Of a stretch of 64,000 bases of DNA, positions 8,706-16,712 are shown piece after piece. The position numbers and the translations under genes were made by a program. This stretch comes from Arthrobacter sp. APC 3897. Its GTDB lineage: Bacteria > Actinomycetota > Actinomycetes > Actinomycetales > Micrococcaceae. The notes beneath the pieces are model-generated. The model saw nothing but the letters and a program-made list of their open reading frames with translations, searched no databases and had not been told where the DNA came from. The stretch is taken from NCBI RefSeq assembly GCF_030407495.1, contig NZ_JASDDG010000003.1, positions 1-64,000 of the forward strand. Reading direction: 5' to 3'. The stretch's first letter is position 1. Each line of letters starts with the position of its first letter.

Positions 8706-10445
8706 TTAGACCGCTTCCAGTGACTCGAGGTAGCGGCGGCGGGCTTCTTCCTGCTTGCGGCGTGAGCGCTGCCGGCGGGCCTTGGTGGGCCAGGACGCGA
8801 TCAGCACCACGAGGCAGGTCAGCAGCACCAATCCGGCAATGGCAATGCCCGCGTCCATCCAGAACTGGGCGGGGAAGAGACGGATCAGGGTGTCATCCAT
8901 GCGGAACGTCCAGTTGCCGTTCGCGAAGAAGATGGTGTGCACCTGGGTGAAGAAGCTTTCCCAGCCCAGCACGGCCGTCACAACAAGTGCGCCGACCAGA
9001 ACCAGCGTCACCACGGCACCGGAGAAGAGTGCACGCCGGATTCCGCCGGGGCTGCGCTTCGCCAGGTAGATGCATGCCAGAAGGCTCAGCACCGCCATGG
9101 CAAGGGCCGTCACGAAGGCGACGGTCAGCACGGTTTTGACGTCCGCCATGTGGCCGACTTCGCTTTCCAGATACAGGGGTTCACCGCTGGCCGTCACCAA
9201 ATCACCCAGATAGCGGGCCCCGGAGAAGTTCAGCAGATAGTCCACGGCGTAGGAGCCGTAGGTCATGCGGTCATCCGTGGAGAAACCGTAGCTGTCGGCG
9301 GGGAAACCCGGCCGGTGATACTCGATCCAGAGGAACAGCGGGGTGGCCACCGCGCGGATGGCTGCCGCCAGCAGCATGACCGGAAAGAACACCGCAATCA
9401 TGACCTGGAGGATGCGGGCCAGCGTCGGCTTGACTGCTCCGGCCCGCTCGCGTTCCTCGGCCCGGCGGCGGATTTCTTCCTCGGAAATCTCATCTTCGGC
9501 CGGACGGTCCGCCGGCACGCCGGACTTTCCGTCAGAGCCGGAGGTTCCGGCAGCGGCAACTCCCACAGCGGGAATGGCGGCGGTGGGGGTGCCGGCCGCA
9601 GCGCTTCCGGACGCATCCTCCGCAGCACTGTAGGTGCCCGGGGCAGCCGCCGGTTCCGACCTGCGGTCTGCGGGGCCCAAGCCCTTGTCCGGGTTCCGGT
9701 CCGACGCCGTCTCAGACGTCGCCGTCTTCTCGGCGGGCACTGCCTTCTCAGCGGTCACTGCCGTCTCCGACATCAAGGCCGTCTCCTGGCCAGGCGTCGC
9801 AGGTACCGGTTCCTGTACCGGTTCCTCCGGCTGGTCGCGTTCCGCGGAGCTGTCGCGAAGATGCGGGGCCGAAGCCGTGCCGCTGCTGACGGGAGCGGTC
9901 TTCGGCAACCCGTCAGAGCCTTCGTCACCGGCCGGAGCGCCGGAGCTGTCCGCTGCCGCGGTTGTTCCGGCGGAGGGCACCTCGGCGTCAATCCGGCCCG
10001 CCTGTTCCCGCTCCTCATCGCTGAGGTCCCCGTAACCGCTGACGTTGGGCATGGTGCCGGCCCGCCGCATCGGCAAGGTGCTCCGCTGGGCGAGGGAAGG
10101 ATGTCCGCCGGGCACAACATCGGCGCTTGGGGTGCCCGCCGCCTCGGCAAAGGCAGCCTCCCAGTCATCATGGTCGAGTTCGGGATTGCGCCGGTCCGCG
10201 TCGGAATCCGGGGATGCAGGAGAACCCGCGGTATCGGCGGTACCTGCTGCACCGCCGTCGGCCGCGGCACCTGTGCCGCTGCCGGCCGCGTGGTCGCCGC
10301 TCACGATGGTTTCGCTGGCGTCGCTGAGCCGGCTGCTCTCCTCGGCGGCCTGATCAGTGCGGTGCTTCTCGGGTTCAGCGGAGCCTCCGGGCGTGGGGTG
10401 TTGCTGGGGGGTGTCGTCCTGGCTTGCCACTACTTCCTCTTTCAC
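8706..10445 (-). CDS. DUF1461/TIGR01906 membrane protein with long disordered N-terminus
   Basis: The last 240 or so residues match the TIGR01906 (DUF1461) integral membrane family. A first helix near residues 350-375 is followed by an outside region with DRMTYGSYAVDYLLNFSG and then three more helices and an Arg/Lys-rich cytosolic end. The family's function is unknown. The preceding ~330 residues are low-complexity, rich in Ala, Glu, Thr, Ser, Pro and Gly, with no visible domain; the usual family member lacks this. Start choice is uncertain: GTG at 10445 has no good ribosome site, while a second GTG five codons on follows AGAGGA. It faces the acyl-CoA synthetase across the terminator at 8620. 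Confidence 0.8.
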   Translation of the reverse strand: MKEEVVASQDDTPQQHPTPGGSAEPEKHRTDQAAEESSRLSDASETIVSGDHAAGSGTGAAADGGAAGTADTAGSPASPDSDADRRNPELDHDDWEAAFAEAAGTPSADVVPGGHPSLAQRSTLPMRRAGTMPNVSGYGDLSDEEREQAGRIDAEVPSAGTTAAADSSGAPAGDEGSDGLPKTAPVSSGTASAPHLRDSSAERDQPEEPVQEPVPATPGQETALMSETAVTAEKAVPAEKTATSETASDRNPDKGLGPADRRSEPAAAPGTYSAAEDASGSAAAGTPTAAIPAVGVAAAGTSGSDGKSGVPADRPAEDEISEEEIRRRAEERERAGAVKPTLARILQVMIAVFFPVMLLAAAIRAVATPLFLWIEYHRPGFPADSYGFSTDDRMTYGSYAVDYLLNFSGARYLGDLVTASGEPLYLESEVGHMADVKTVLTVAFVTALAMAVLSLLACIYLAKRSPGGIRRALFSGAVVTLVLVGALVVTAVLGWESFFTQVHTIFFANGNWTFRMDDTLIRLFPAQFWMDAGIAIAGLVLLTCLVVLIASWPTKARRQRSRRKQEEARRRYLESLEAV

Positions 10446-10603
10446 TTACCTGGCCTGTTGGTTCTGGCCTGTTTACGGATACCGATGGACTTTTGCGGTT
10501 CCATTCTTCTTCGACCCTACCGGGCAGGCACGGCAGGAACCGTGCCGCCACCCCGGGTTCGGGGAGACTGAATCCGACTGTTAGCTTTCAACCGCGGACC
10601 CGG

Positions 10604-11599
10604 TCAGGCGGTCCGCACCGCGTCGCCGGTGTCGCGGCGGGACAAATCGCCGCGGTGGCCCGCGCGGTAGGCGCGGCCGCCCAGGACCAGCGTGTAGGCC
10701 CAGTAGGCACAGAACAGGAGCGCACCTATTCCAATGCGCGCCCAGACCGGCAGCGGTGACGCCGTCACGAATCCTTCGACCAATCCGGAAAGGAACAACA
10801 CGAGGACCAGGCCCAGCGCAACGGTGAACAGTGACCGTCCTTCCGCTGCCACGGACACAGCCCGGGTACGCCGTCCCGGGGCAACCCAGGCCCAGAAAAT
10901 CCTCAGCCCCGCAGCTACGGCAATGAAGACGGCCGTCAGCTCCATGAGCCCGTGGGGCAGGATATAGGTGAAGAAAACGTCCAGCTTCCCGTACGCGGCC
11001 ATGGTCCCCCCGGCGATGCCAACGTTCAGGGCATTTTGGTACAGGACGAACGGTCCCCAAATGCCGGTGATGCCGAATGCGACAGCCTGCAGGGCAATCC
11101 AGGCGTTGTTGGTCCAGACCTGCCCGGCGAAGGAAGCCGCGGGGTTCTCCGAGTAATAGGCGGCAAAGTCCTCTTCCACGTACCGCCGGACTTCCTCATC
11201 GGACCCCAGAGCCGCGGCAATGACTCCCGGAGTGTTCGCCGCCCAGATCCCGAAGAGCCAGGAAACTGCAATGAACGCAGCCCCCACGGCAACGGTCAGC
11301 CAGCGCACCCGGTAGAAGCCTGCAGGCAGGGCAACCACGAAGAAATGCGCCAGGTCCTCGGCAAAGTTGGAGCGCGCCCCGGTGAACCTGGTACGCGCCC
11401 GGGACAGGCGCATGGACAGCGCCGCCGAGAGCGCGCCCTCCGGAGCCACCGACCGGACCATGGACAGGTGTGCCGACGCCCGCTGATACAGGCGCAGCAG
11501 CTCATCGGCTTCCTCTCCGCTGAGCCGGCGCCGGGCGGCCAGTTCATCCAGCCGCTTCCAGTCAGGGGCATGCGCTGCGCTGAAGGCTTCCATATCCAC
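10604..11599 (-). CDS. Stage II sporulation protein M-like membrane protein (DUF95)
   Basis: SpoIIM-superfamily integral membrane protein of 331 residues. A soluble helical head (about 1-100) carries HLSMVRSVAPEG and RARTRFTGARSNF, followed by five or so membrane helices. These include the family hallmark FVLYQNALNVGIAGG and, later, ILPHGLMELTAVFIA. These organisms do not form endospores, so the role is not sporulation; it is unknown. A divergent SpoIIM/RDD pair is also found as Rv3694c/Rv3695 in M. tuberculosis, near MoxR-type ATPase genes. The start is either GTG 11599, six bases after a TAGGGT box (leaderless), or ATG 11593. Confidence 0.85.
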   Translation of the reverse strand: MDMEAFSAAHAPDWKRLDELAARRRLSGEEADELLRLYQRASAHLSMVRSVAPEGALSAALSMRLSRARTRFTGARSNFAEDLAHFFVVALPAGFYRVRWLTVAVGAAFIAVSWLFGIWAANTPGVIAAALGSDEEVRRYVEEDFAAYYSENPAASFAGQVWTNNAWIALQAVAFGITGIWGPFVLYQNALNVGIAGGTMAAYGKLDVFFTYILPHGLMELTAVFIAVAAGLRIFWAWVAPGRRTRAVSVAAEGRSLFTVALGLVLVLFLSGLVEGFVTASPLPVWARIGIGALLFCAYWAYTLVLGGRAYRAGHRGDLSRRDTGDAVRTA

Positions 11600-11625
11600 G
11601 GTTACACCCTAGCGCTGGGTACAGT
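11597..11625. promoter_or_regulatory. Divergent promoter region for SpoIIM-like and RDD genes
   Basis: On the minus strand TAGGGT (11611-11606) sits six bases before GTG 11599, giving a leaderless start. On the plus strand TACAGT (11620-11625) serves the RDD gene, which has a normal leader with GAGAGGA. Confidence 0.55.
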
Positions 11626-11663
11626 GGAGTACCCAGCACCAGTACCGGCCGAGAGGACCGCCC

Positions 11664-12467
11664 GTGAGTTCCATCGTCACCGGAGAGGCCGTTGTCCTGG
11701 AACTGCGCCCGGCGTCCTTCGCGGCACGCGCGCTGAGCTCCCTCATCGACGTGGTCGTCCAGTTTGTTGTCCTCTTTGGGCTGCTGGTGCTCTTCGGCCG
11801 GACCCTGGGCGAGTCCGTTGATCCGGCCCTGGGGCAGGCCCTGATCCTGGCCATAGTGGTCCTGGTCCTGATCGGAATCCCGGTGACGGTGGAGACGCTC
11901 ACCCGAGGCAAGTCGCTGGGGCGCCTGGCGATGGGGCTGCGGATAGTGCGCGACGACGGCGGTGCGGTGCGCTTCCGCCACTGTTTCATCCGGGGCATGG
12001 CTGCGGTGCTGGAAATCTATCTGACCGCGGGATCTGCGGCGTTCATTGCTGCCATGTTCAACGACAGATCCAAGCGGCTCGGAGACATGATGGCAGGAAC
12101 GTATGCCCTGCGGGAACGGGTCACCGCTCCCCCGTCACGTCAGGTGCAGATGCCGCCGCGGCTTCGCGGCTGGGCACAGCTGGCGGATATGGGCCGCTTT
12201 CCGGACACCCTGTCCCGCCGGGTGTCCCGATTCCTCACCCAGGCGCCGCGGCTCTCTGCCCCGGCCCGCGCCGCCCGCGCGGCCGAACTGGCTGATGAGG
12301 TCTCAGCCTTTGTGTCCCCCCAGCCCCCGCCAGGCACTTTGGCCGAGGACTTCCTCAGCGCGGTGACGGCTGAACGCCGGGACCGCGACTATGCCAGGAT
12401 GTCCCGGCAGCGTGAACAAACCGAACGGGTGGGCCGGCGGCTGCACCGGCTGCCGTTCGAGGAATAG
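11664..12467 (+). CDS. RDD family membrane protein
   Basis: RDD-family protein of 267 residues. The family signature is visible: ASFAARALSSLIDVVVQF (Arg-Asp in helix one), GKSLGRLAMGLRIVRDDGG, and NDRSKRLGDMMAGTYALR at the end of the membrane part. Three or four helices fill about residues 15-135. The last 110 residues are a soluble Arg/Ala/Glu-rich tail that is not part of the RDD domain. GTG 11664 follows GAGAGGA by six bases. Some RDD proteins carry Na+/H+ exchange, but this has not been shown for the actinobacterial MoxR-linked type. Divergent from the SpoIIM-like gene and convergent with the L,D-transpeptidase 13 bases on. Confidence 0.88.
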   Translation: MSSIVTGEAVVLELRPASFAARALSSLIDVVVQFVVLFGLLVLFGRTLGESVDPALGQALILAIVVLVLIGIPVTVETLTRGKSLGRLAMGLRIVRDDGGAVRFRHCFIRGMAAVLEIYLTAGSAAFIAAMFNDRSKRLGDMMAGTYALRERVTAPPSRQVQMPPRLRGWAQLADMGRFPDTLSRRVSRFLTQAPRLSAPARAARAAELADEVSAFVSPQPPPGTLAEDFLSAVTAERRDRDYARMSRQREQTERVGRRLHRLPFEE

Positions 12468-12480
12468 GATCGTGCGGGCC

Positions 12481-13725
12481 TTACTGCTTGGGCTGGCTGA
12501 CCCACTCAGCCCACGGCATGTTCCAGTCCCCGAACCCGTCCCACACGAACATGGGACCGTAACCGGTGTTCAGGACCTGGACCACGTCGCCGGCGTCGAA
12601 ATTGTCGTAAATGTATTTGGCGCCCTCGGGACTCATGCCGATGCAGCCGTGCGACACGTTGGACTTGCCCAGTATCGGCTGCGCTGACGGCAGGGCTTCG
12701 TGAATGAAGGCACCGCCGTTGGAGATGCGGGAGGCGTTGTGCGCGGTGACCGGCTCGTAATAGTGCTCATCGCCGGGCTTCAAGCCGATGGATTCCGCGC
12801 GGAACGGGATGGACTCATGCTGGTCCATGATCACGTGGTAGCCGATGGTGGACGGCCAGTCCTCGTTGCCCAGCGTGACCGGGAAGGTCCTGGTGAGCTG
12901 CCCGTCGATGTACACGCGCATCATCTTGTCCGCGTTATCCACAACGGCCAGCCGGTTGTTGTGGGTGCTGAAGCTGGCGGTTTTATTGAAGTTGCCGATC
13001 ATCCCGTTGCCGAAATCCACGCCCAGCAGCTTCATGTCCACGGTGATGGTGCTCTGCGGTGCCCAGAATTCTTCAGCCCGGTACCGGACCTTGGTGTCGC
13101 TGATCCAGTAGAAGGCCCCTACCTGGCCGGAGGTGGAGGTGACCGTGATGGCTTCTTCCACGGCCTGCTTGTTCAGGACCGGTTCGCTGAAGCTGAGCTC
13201 CAGCGGCTGGCCGGTGCCCACCACTGACCCGTCCTGCGGATACATGACGGCGTTGGCCTCATTGGCCGTGGAGACCGTCGTGAATTTCCGGGTTTGCGTA
13301 CTGGTGTCCCCGTTGGCGTCAGCAAGGGTGAAGGTCAGGGCATAGGGAGTGTTGAAGGCCAGCGTCCCGGTGGCAGTCCAGGTGGTTCCGTCAGCGCTGA
13401 GTTCCCCGGGTACTGGTTCACCACCGGAAACCGGAGCCAGCTCTGCTGATTCCAGGGTCCCCTGCTCCACGGTGATGGCCGGTACGGAGATCGGGTTCAC
13501 TTCGACGGCGTCCGCTTCGGGGGTGACAACGGCCACGGGCTCGGGAACGGCAGGTTTGGATTCCGCATCCTTCGAAGCCGGCCGGGATGACCCCGAGCCG
13601 CTGCTTTGGACGTCTTCAGCCGCGAACGAGCACGACGTGAGCGCAGTGCCTCCCCCCAGAAGGAGCGTCACTGCGAGAACGGGACCGACGATCCAGCCCC
13701 TGCGCTTTGTTCTGCCCTGTGCCAT
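12481..13725 (-). CDS. Lipoprotein L,D-transpeptidase (Ig-like + YkuD domains)
   Basis: Peptidoglycan cross-linking enzyme of 414 residues making 3-3 peptide bridges outside the membrane. ATG 13725 precedes RTKRRGW, a hydrophobic stretch and an LTSC lipobox, so it is a lipoprotein. A Ser/Pro/Glu-rich linker, an Ig-like region (about 90-280, as in mycobacterial LdtMt2) and the YkuD catalytic domain follow. The catalytic signature is HEALPSAQPIL followed by SNVSHGCIGMSPEGA, with nucleophile Cys361. The C-terminal extension ends in WDGFGDWNMPWAEWVSQ, which resembles the LdtMt2-type tail. An upstream in-frame extension exists to 13872 but would bury the signal peptide. No ribosome site stands out before the ATG. 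Confidence 0.92.
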   Translation of the reverse strand: MAQGRTKRRGWIVGPVLAVTLLLGGGTALTSCSFAAEDVQSSGSGSSRPASKDAESKPAVPEPVAVVTPEADAVEVNPISVPAITVEQGTLESAELAPVSGGEPVPGELSADGTTWTATGTLAFNTPYALTFTLADANGDTSTQTRKFTTVSTANEANAVMYPQDGSVVGTGQPLELSFSEPVLNKQAVEEAITVTSTSGQVGAFYWISDTKVRYRAEEFWAPQSTITVDMKLLGVDFGNGMIGNFNKTASFSTHNNRLAVVDNADKMMRVYIDGQLTRTFPVTLGNEDWPSTIGYHVIMDQHESIPFRAESIGLKPGDEHYYEPVTAHNASRISNGGAFIHEALPSAQPILGKSNVSHGCIGMSPEGAKYIYDNFDAGDVVQVLNTGYGPMFVWDGFGDWNMPWAEWVSQPKQ

Positions 13726-13886
13726 AACTGCCAACCAATGCTTCCCGGTGCTCTTTAACAAGACGTTGGAGCGACCATAGCTGCTCCTGCGCCATTTTAC
13801 GGTATGGCTCAAGTCAAGGATGCCACGCCGGCTTTCTGCCCGGCCCGGGCGGGCAGCCGGCAACGGCGGCACCGGGACGCGGGAAC

Positions 13887-15365
13887 CTAGTAGCGGTAAT
13901 GCTCGGGTTTGTACGGTCCGGCAACGTCCACGCCCAGATATTCCGCCTGGCTCTTGGTCAATTCCGTGAGCTCGACGCCGAGAGCCGCCAGGTGCAGGCG
14001 CGCCACCTTTTCATCCAGTACCTTGGGCAGCACATACACCTGGTTGGCATAGCCGCCGTCCTGAGGGGGCCTGCCGTGCTTCGTGAACAACTCAATCTGC
14101 GCAATGGTCTGGTTGGCGAAGGAGTTGCTCATGACAAAGGACGGGTGGCCGGTGGCGTTGCCCAGGTTCAGCAGGCGGCCTTCGGAAAGCACAATGATGC
14201 TGCGCTGGGCGCCGGTGCCCCCGTCAAAGACCCATTCGTGCACCTGCGGCTTGATTTCCACCTTACGGATGCCGGGGGTCGCGGCGAGGCCTGCCATGTC
14301 GATCTCATTGTCGAAGTGGCCCACGTTGCCCACGATCGCCTGGTGCTTCATCCGGGCCATGTCGGAGGCCCTGATGATGTCCTTGTTGCCCGTGGCGGTG
14401 ATGAAGATATCGCCCTGGTCCAGGACAGATTCCAGCTTGGCCACCTGGAAACCGTCCATTGCGGCCTGCAGTGCGCAGATCGGATCAATCTCCGTCACGA
14501 TAACGCGCGCACCCTGCCCGCGGAGGGCCTCGGCGGCACCCTTGCCGACGTCACCGTAGCCGCAGATCACAGCAACCTTGCCCCCGATCAGGGTGTCGGT
14601 GGCGCGGTTCAGGCCATCCGGCAGCGAGTGCCGGATGCCGTACTTGTTGTCGAACTTGGATTTGGTGACCGAGTCATTGACGTTGATGGCGGGGAAGAGA
14701 AGCTTGTCCTCGGCAGCCAGCTGGTACAGGCGCAGGACACCGGTGGTGGTTTCCTCCGTCACGCCGCGGATGCCCTTTGCGATTTCGGTCCACTTACCGG
14801 GACTCTCCGCCAGGGAGCGGCGCAGCACGTCAAGGATGACCGTGTACTCGTAGGAGTAACCGGCGTCGCCCTCCTGCGGGTTCTCCGGCACCGCACCGGC
14901 GGCCTCGAACTCCACACCCTTGTGCAGCAGCAGCGTGGCATCGCCGCCGTCGTCCAGGATCATGTTGGGGCCGCCGGACCCCTCGGGCCAGGTGAGGATC
15001 TGCTGCGCGGTCCACCAGTACTCTTCCAGTGATTCGTTCTTCCACGCAAAAACGGGAACACCTGCCGGCTCCTCCGGGGTGCCGTTTCCCACCACCACGG
15101 CCGCGGCCGCTTCATCCTGGGTGGAGAAAATGTTGCAGGAAGCCCAGCGGACTTCGGCACCCAGCGCGGTGAGCGTTTCGATCAGTACCGCCGTCTGCAC
15201 CGTCATGTGCAGGGAACCGGCAATGCGGGCTCCTGCCAACGGCCTGTCGGGGCCGTATTCGCGGCGCAGGGCCATCAGGCCGGGCATTTCGTGCTCGGCC
15301 AGGCGAATCTGGTGGCGGCCGGCTTCGGCGAGAGAGAGGTCGGCGACTTTGAAATCGAGGCTCAC
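13887..15365 (-). CDS. ahcY: S-adenosylhomocysteinase
   Basis: Splits S-adenosylhomocysteine into adenosine and homocysteine, clearing the product inhibitor of methyltransferases. It is 492 residues, the long bacterial form with the inserted segment near [13 protein letters not shown]. The NAD-binding loop GYGDVGKG is at 269-276, the conserved [17 protein letters not shown] region precedes it, and the C-terminus ends in [10 protein letters not shown] with the Lys-Tyr pair that closes the NAD site. The GTG at 15365 follows AAGGA by nine bases. It sits 12 bp after the Trm112-like gene and is probably cotranscribed with it and DUF3499. No SAH riboswitch was recognised upstream. Confidence 0.97.
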   Translation of the reverse strand: MSLDFKVADLSLAEAGRHQIRLAEHEMPGLMALRREYGPDRPLAGARIAGSLHMTVQTAVLIETLTALGAEVRWASCNIFSTQDEAAAAVVVGNGTPEEPAGVPVFAWKNESLEEYWWTAQQILTWPEGSGGPNMILDDGGDATLLLHKGVEFEAAGAVPENPQEGDAGYSYEYTVILDVLRRSLAESPGKWTEIAKGIRGVTEETTTGVLRLYQLAAEDKLLFPAINVNDSVTKSKFDNKYGIRHSLPDGLNRATDTLIGGKVAVICGYGDVGKGAAEALRGQGARVIVTEIDPICALQAAMDGFQVAKLESVLDQGDIFITATGNKDIIRASDMARMKHQAIVGNVGHFDNEIDMAGLAATPGIRKVEIKPQVHEWVFDGGTGAQRSIIVLSEGRLLNLGNATGHPSFVMSNSFANQTIAQIELFTKHGRPPQDGGYANQVYVLPKVLDEKVARLHLAALGVELTELTKSQAEYLGVDVAGPYKPEHYRY

Positions 15366-15377
15366 GCGGCGGAGTCC

Positions 15378-15572
15378 TTACTCCGGGGCGGGGGCTGCCG
15401 GAGCTGCAGAAGGTGCCAGCAAAACGGGGATGCCTTCTTCAAGCACGTAATGGACGAGGTTGCCGTCTGCATCGGGGGCGGTGGAAACCAGCCCTGTGTC
15501 ATCCTGCTCCAGTGCGGAGCCGGTCACGGGACAGCGCAAAACCGCCATCAGATCGGCAGTGAGTTTAACCAT
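15378..15572 (-). CDS. Trm112-like zinc-ribbon-type small protein
   Basis: Small protein of 64 residues resembling Trm112p/YcaR: LMAVLRCPVTGSALEQDD followed by VHYVLEEGIPVLL. Only one cysteine (in RCPVTG) is present, so it would not bind zinc as the four-Cys eukaryotic form does; this is usual in bacterial members. The function is uncertain; eukaryotic Trm112 activates methyltransferases. ATG 15572 is preferred because AAGGGAG lies 11 bases upstream; an in-frame GTG at 15584 is too close to that site. It is followed by ahcY after 12 bp. In related actinobacteria this gene sits among mannose-metabolism genes that are absent here. Confidence 0.75.
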   Translation of the reverse strand: MVKLTADLMAVLRCPVTGSALEQDDTGLVSTAPDADGNLVHYVLEEGIPVLLAPSAAPAAPAPE

Positions 15573-15670
15573 GGACTGCAGCACTCCCTTGGAGACGTTG
15601 ATGCTGTGCCCAAGAGCAGGACACAGCGCTGGCCCCCAGACTATCCCTTGAGGACGCGGCAGTGCAGGGG

Positions 15671-16051
15671 TCAGCCTTCTTCGCGCAGGACCCGGAGGTG
15701 GGAGCGCCGGGCGCCCGGGGCTTCCGCCGGGGGTTCCAGGGTGTTCCTGCCGGCCCGTTTGGACGGCTCAGCCTGAGGATTGCCGGCGGCTTCACGCACG
15801 GCATCCACGATGGCTGACAGCTCATCGCGGCTGGGGGTGCGCGGCTGGCCCGCGAGATCCAGGCGGACCACTTCCCATCCCAGCGGCGCCGTCAGCCGGG
15901 CGGCGTGCGCTTCGCACAAATCGTAACAATGAGGTTCGGCGTACGTTGCCAGCGGTCCCAGCACCGCAGTGGAATCGGCGTACACATACGTCAGGGTGGC
16001 AACAGCTGCCTCTCGGCACGCTGATCTTGAGCACAGTCTTAAGGATTCCAC
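15671..16051 (-). CDS. DUF3499 family protein
   Basis: Actinobacteria-specific protein of 126 residues. The N-terminal half has a cysteine pattern, LCSRSACREAAV and later HCYDLCEAHAARL, that suggests a metal-binding fold (four or five Cys plus His). The second half is polar and probably disordered after residue 90. The function is unknown. The family is conserved beside a zincin-like gene and whiB2, as here, and the corresponding M. tuberculosis position is about Rv3258c. GTG 16051 lies eight bases after a TAAAGT box on the minus strand and has no ribosome site, so it is probably leaderless. Confidence 0.85.
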   Translation of the reverse strand: MESLRLCSRSACREAAVATLTYVYADSTAVLGPLATYAEPHCYDLCEAHAARLTAPLGWEVVRLDLAGQPRTPSRDELSAIVDAVREAAGNPQAEPSKRAGRNTLEPPAEAPGARRSHLRVLREEG

Positions 16052-16160
16052 GGAGGATCACTTTACCGGCCGGGGGCAGCGGCAGCGGACAGGCTCGCCG
16101 GGAGACCGGGATCCATTAACAGTGCCTCCCGGCGGGTACAGCGGTTACAGTACTTGTATG
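16049..16160. promoter_or_regulatory. Divergent leaderless promoters, DUF3499 / zincin-like
   Basis: Minus strand: TAAAGT (16065-16060), eight bases, then GTG 16051. Plus strand: TACAGT (16146-16151), six bases, then ATG 16158. Both genes appear leaderless. Confidence 0.6.
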
Positions 16161-16688
16161 TCCACCGGACCAACTCTCAGGGTGAATCTCGGCCCCGGCG
16201 AAGAGCCGTCCGGGAACGGGCCGGATGACGCCGTTTTCTCCGGGCCGGCTGCGGCGCGTCCATTCCGGCTCAGGCGCCGCAACCGGCACGGACGCGGCCT
16301 GCGCGGTGAGCTTATTCCCGCACATTTGGCGGGTTTCCGCTCCCGTTCGGAGCGCTTCGACACCTGGGTGATGGAGTCCGCCCAGCGCCTGGAAAGGCTG
16401 TGGGGCGAGAGCATCCAGTCCTATCAGTTTGTGGTGCAGGACATCCCTCCGGGGCTGGAAGAAATCGCAGCGGAGCACGGGCACATTCCCTTCGGCGCAG
16501 GCGCACCCGCAGCGGGGCCAAAGCCGGCCGTCATCACCGTCTACCGGCATCCGATTGAATCCGCCGCCCGCGGCCTGGTGCCGGTCAGCGAACTGATCCA
16601 CGACGTCGTGGTGGAACAGCTGGCGACGCTCATTGGGATGGATCCCGAAATCGTGGACCCCACCTACGGCCGTTTCCGTCCGCTGTAG
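16158..16688 (+). CDS. Zincin-like metallopeptidase-family protein (degenerate active site)
   Basis: Protein of 176 residues related to the Zincin_1/DUF1025 family. The ordered part (about 60-176) contains FDTWVMESAQRLERLW, a conserved VVQDIPP segment, VITVYRHPIE and the C-terminal helix HDVVVEQLATLIGMDPEIVDP. In catalytic members that helix carries an HExxH zinc motif; here the positions read as H-D-V-V-V-E-Q, with no second histidine. It may therefore be a non-enzymatic relative, as appears common in the actinobacterial branch. The first 50 residues are Arg/Gly-rich. The ATG at 16158 is six bases after TACAGT. Divergent from DUF3499. Confidence 0.8.
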   Translation: MSTGPTLRVNLGPGEEPSGNGPDDAVFSGPAAARPFRLRRRNRHGRGLRGELIPAHLAGFRSRSERFDTWVMESAQRLERLWGESIQSYQFVVQDIPPGLEEIAAEHGHIPFGAGAPAAGPKPAVITVYRHPIESAARGLVPVSELIHDVVVEQLATLIGMDPEIVDPTYGRFRPL

Positions 16689-16712
16689 CCGGCGCCGAGC
16701 AGCCGGGCCGGC

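Noticed and set aside
15366-15670. SAH riboswitch before ahcY
   Set aside because: I could not identify the conserved core; the space is taken by the Trm112-like gene.
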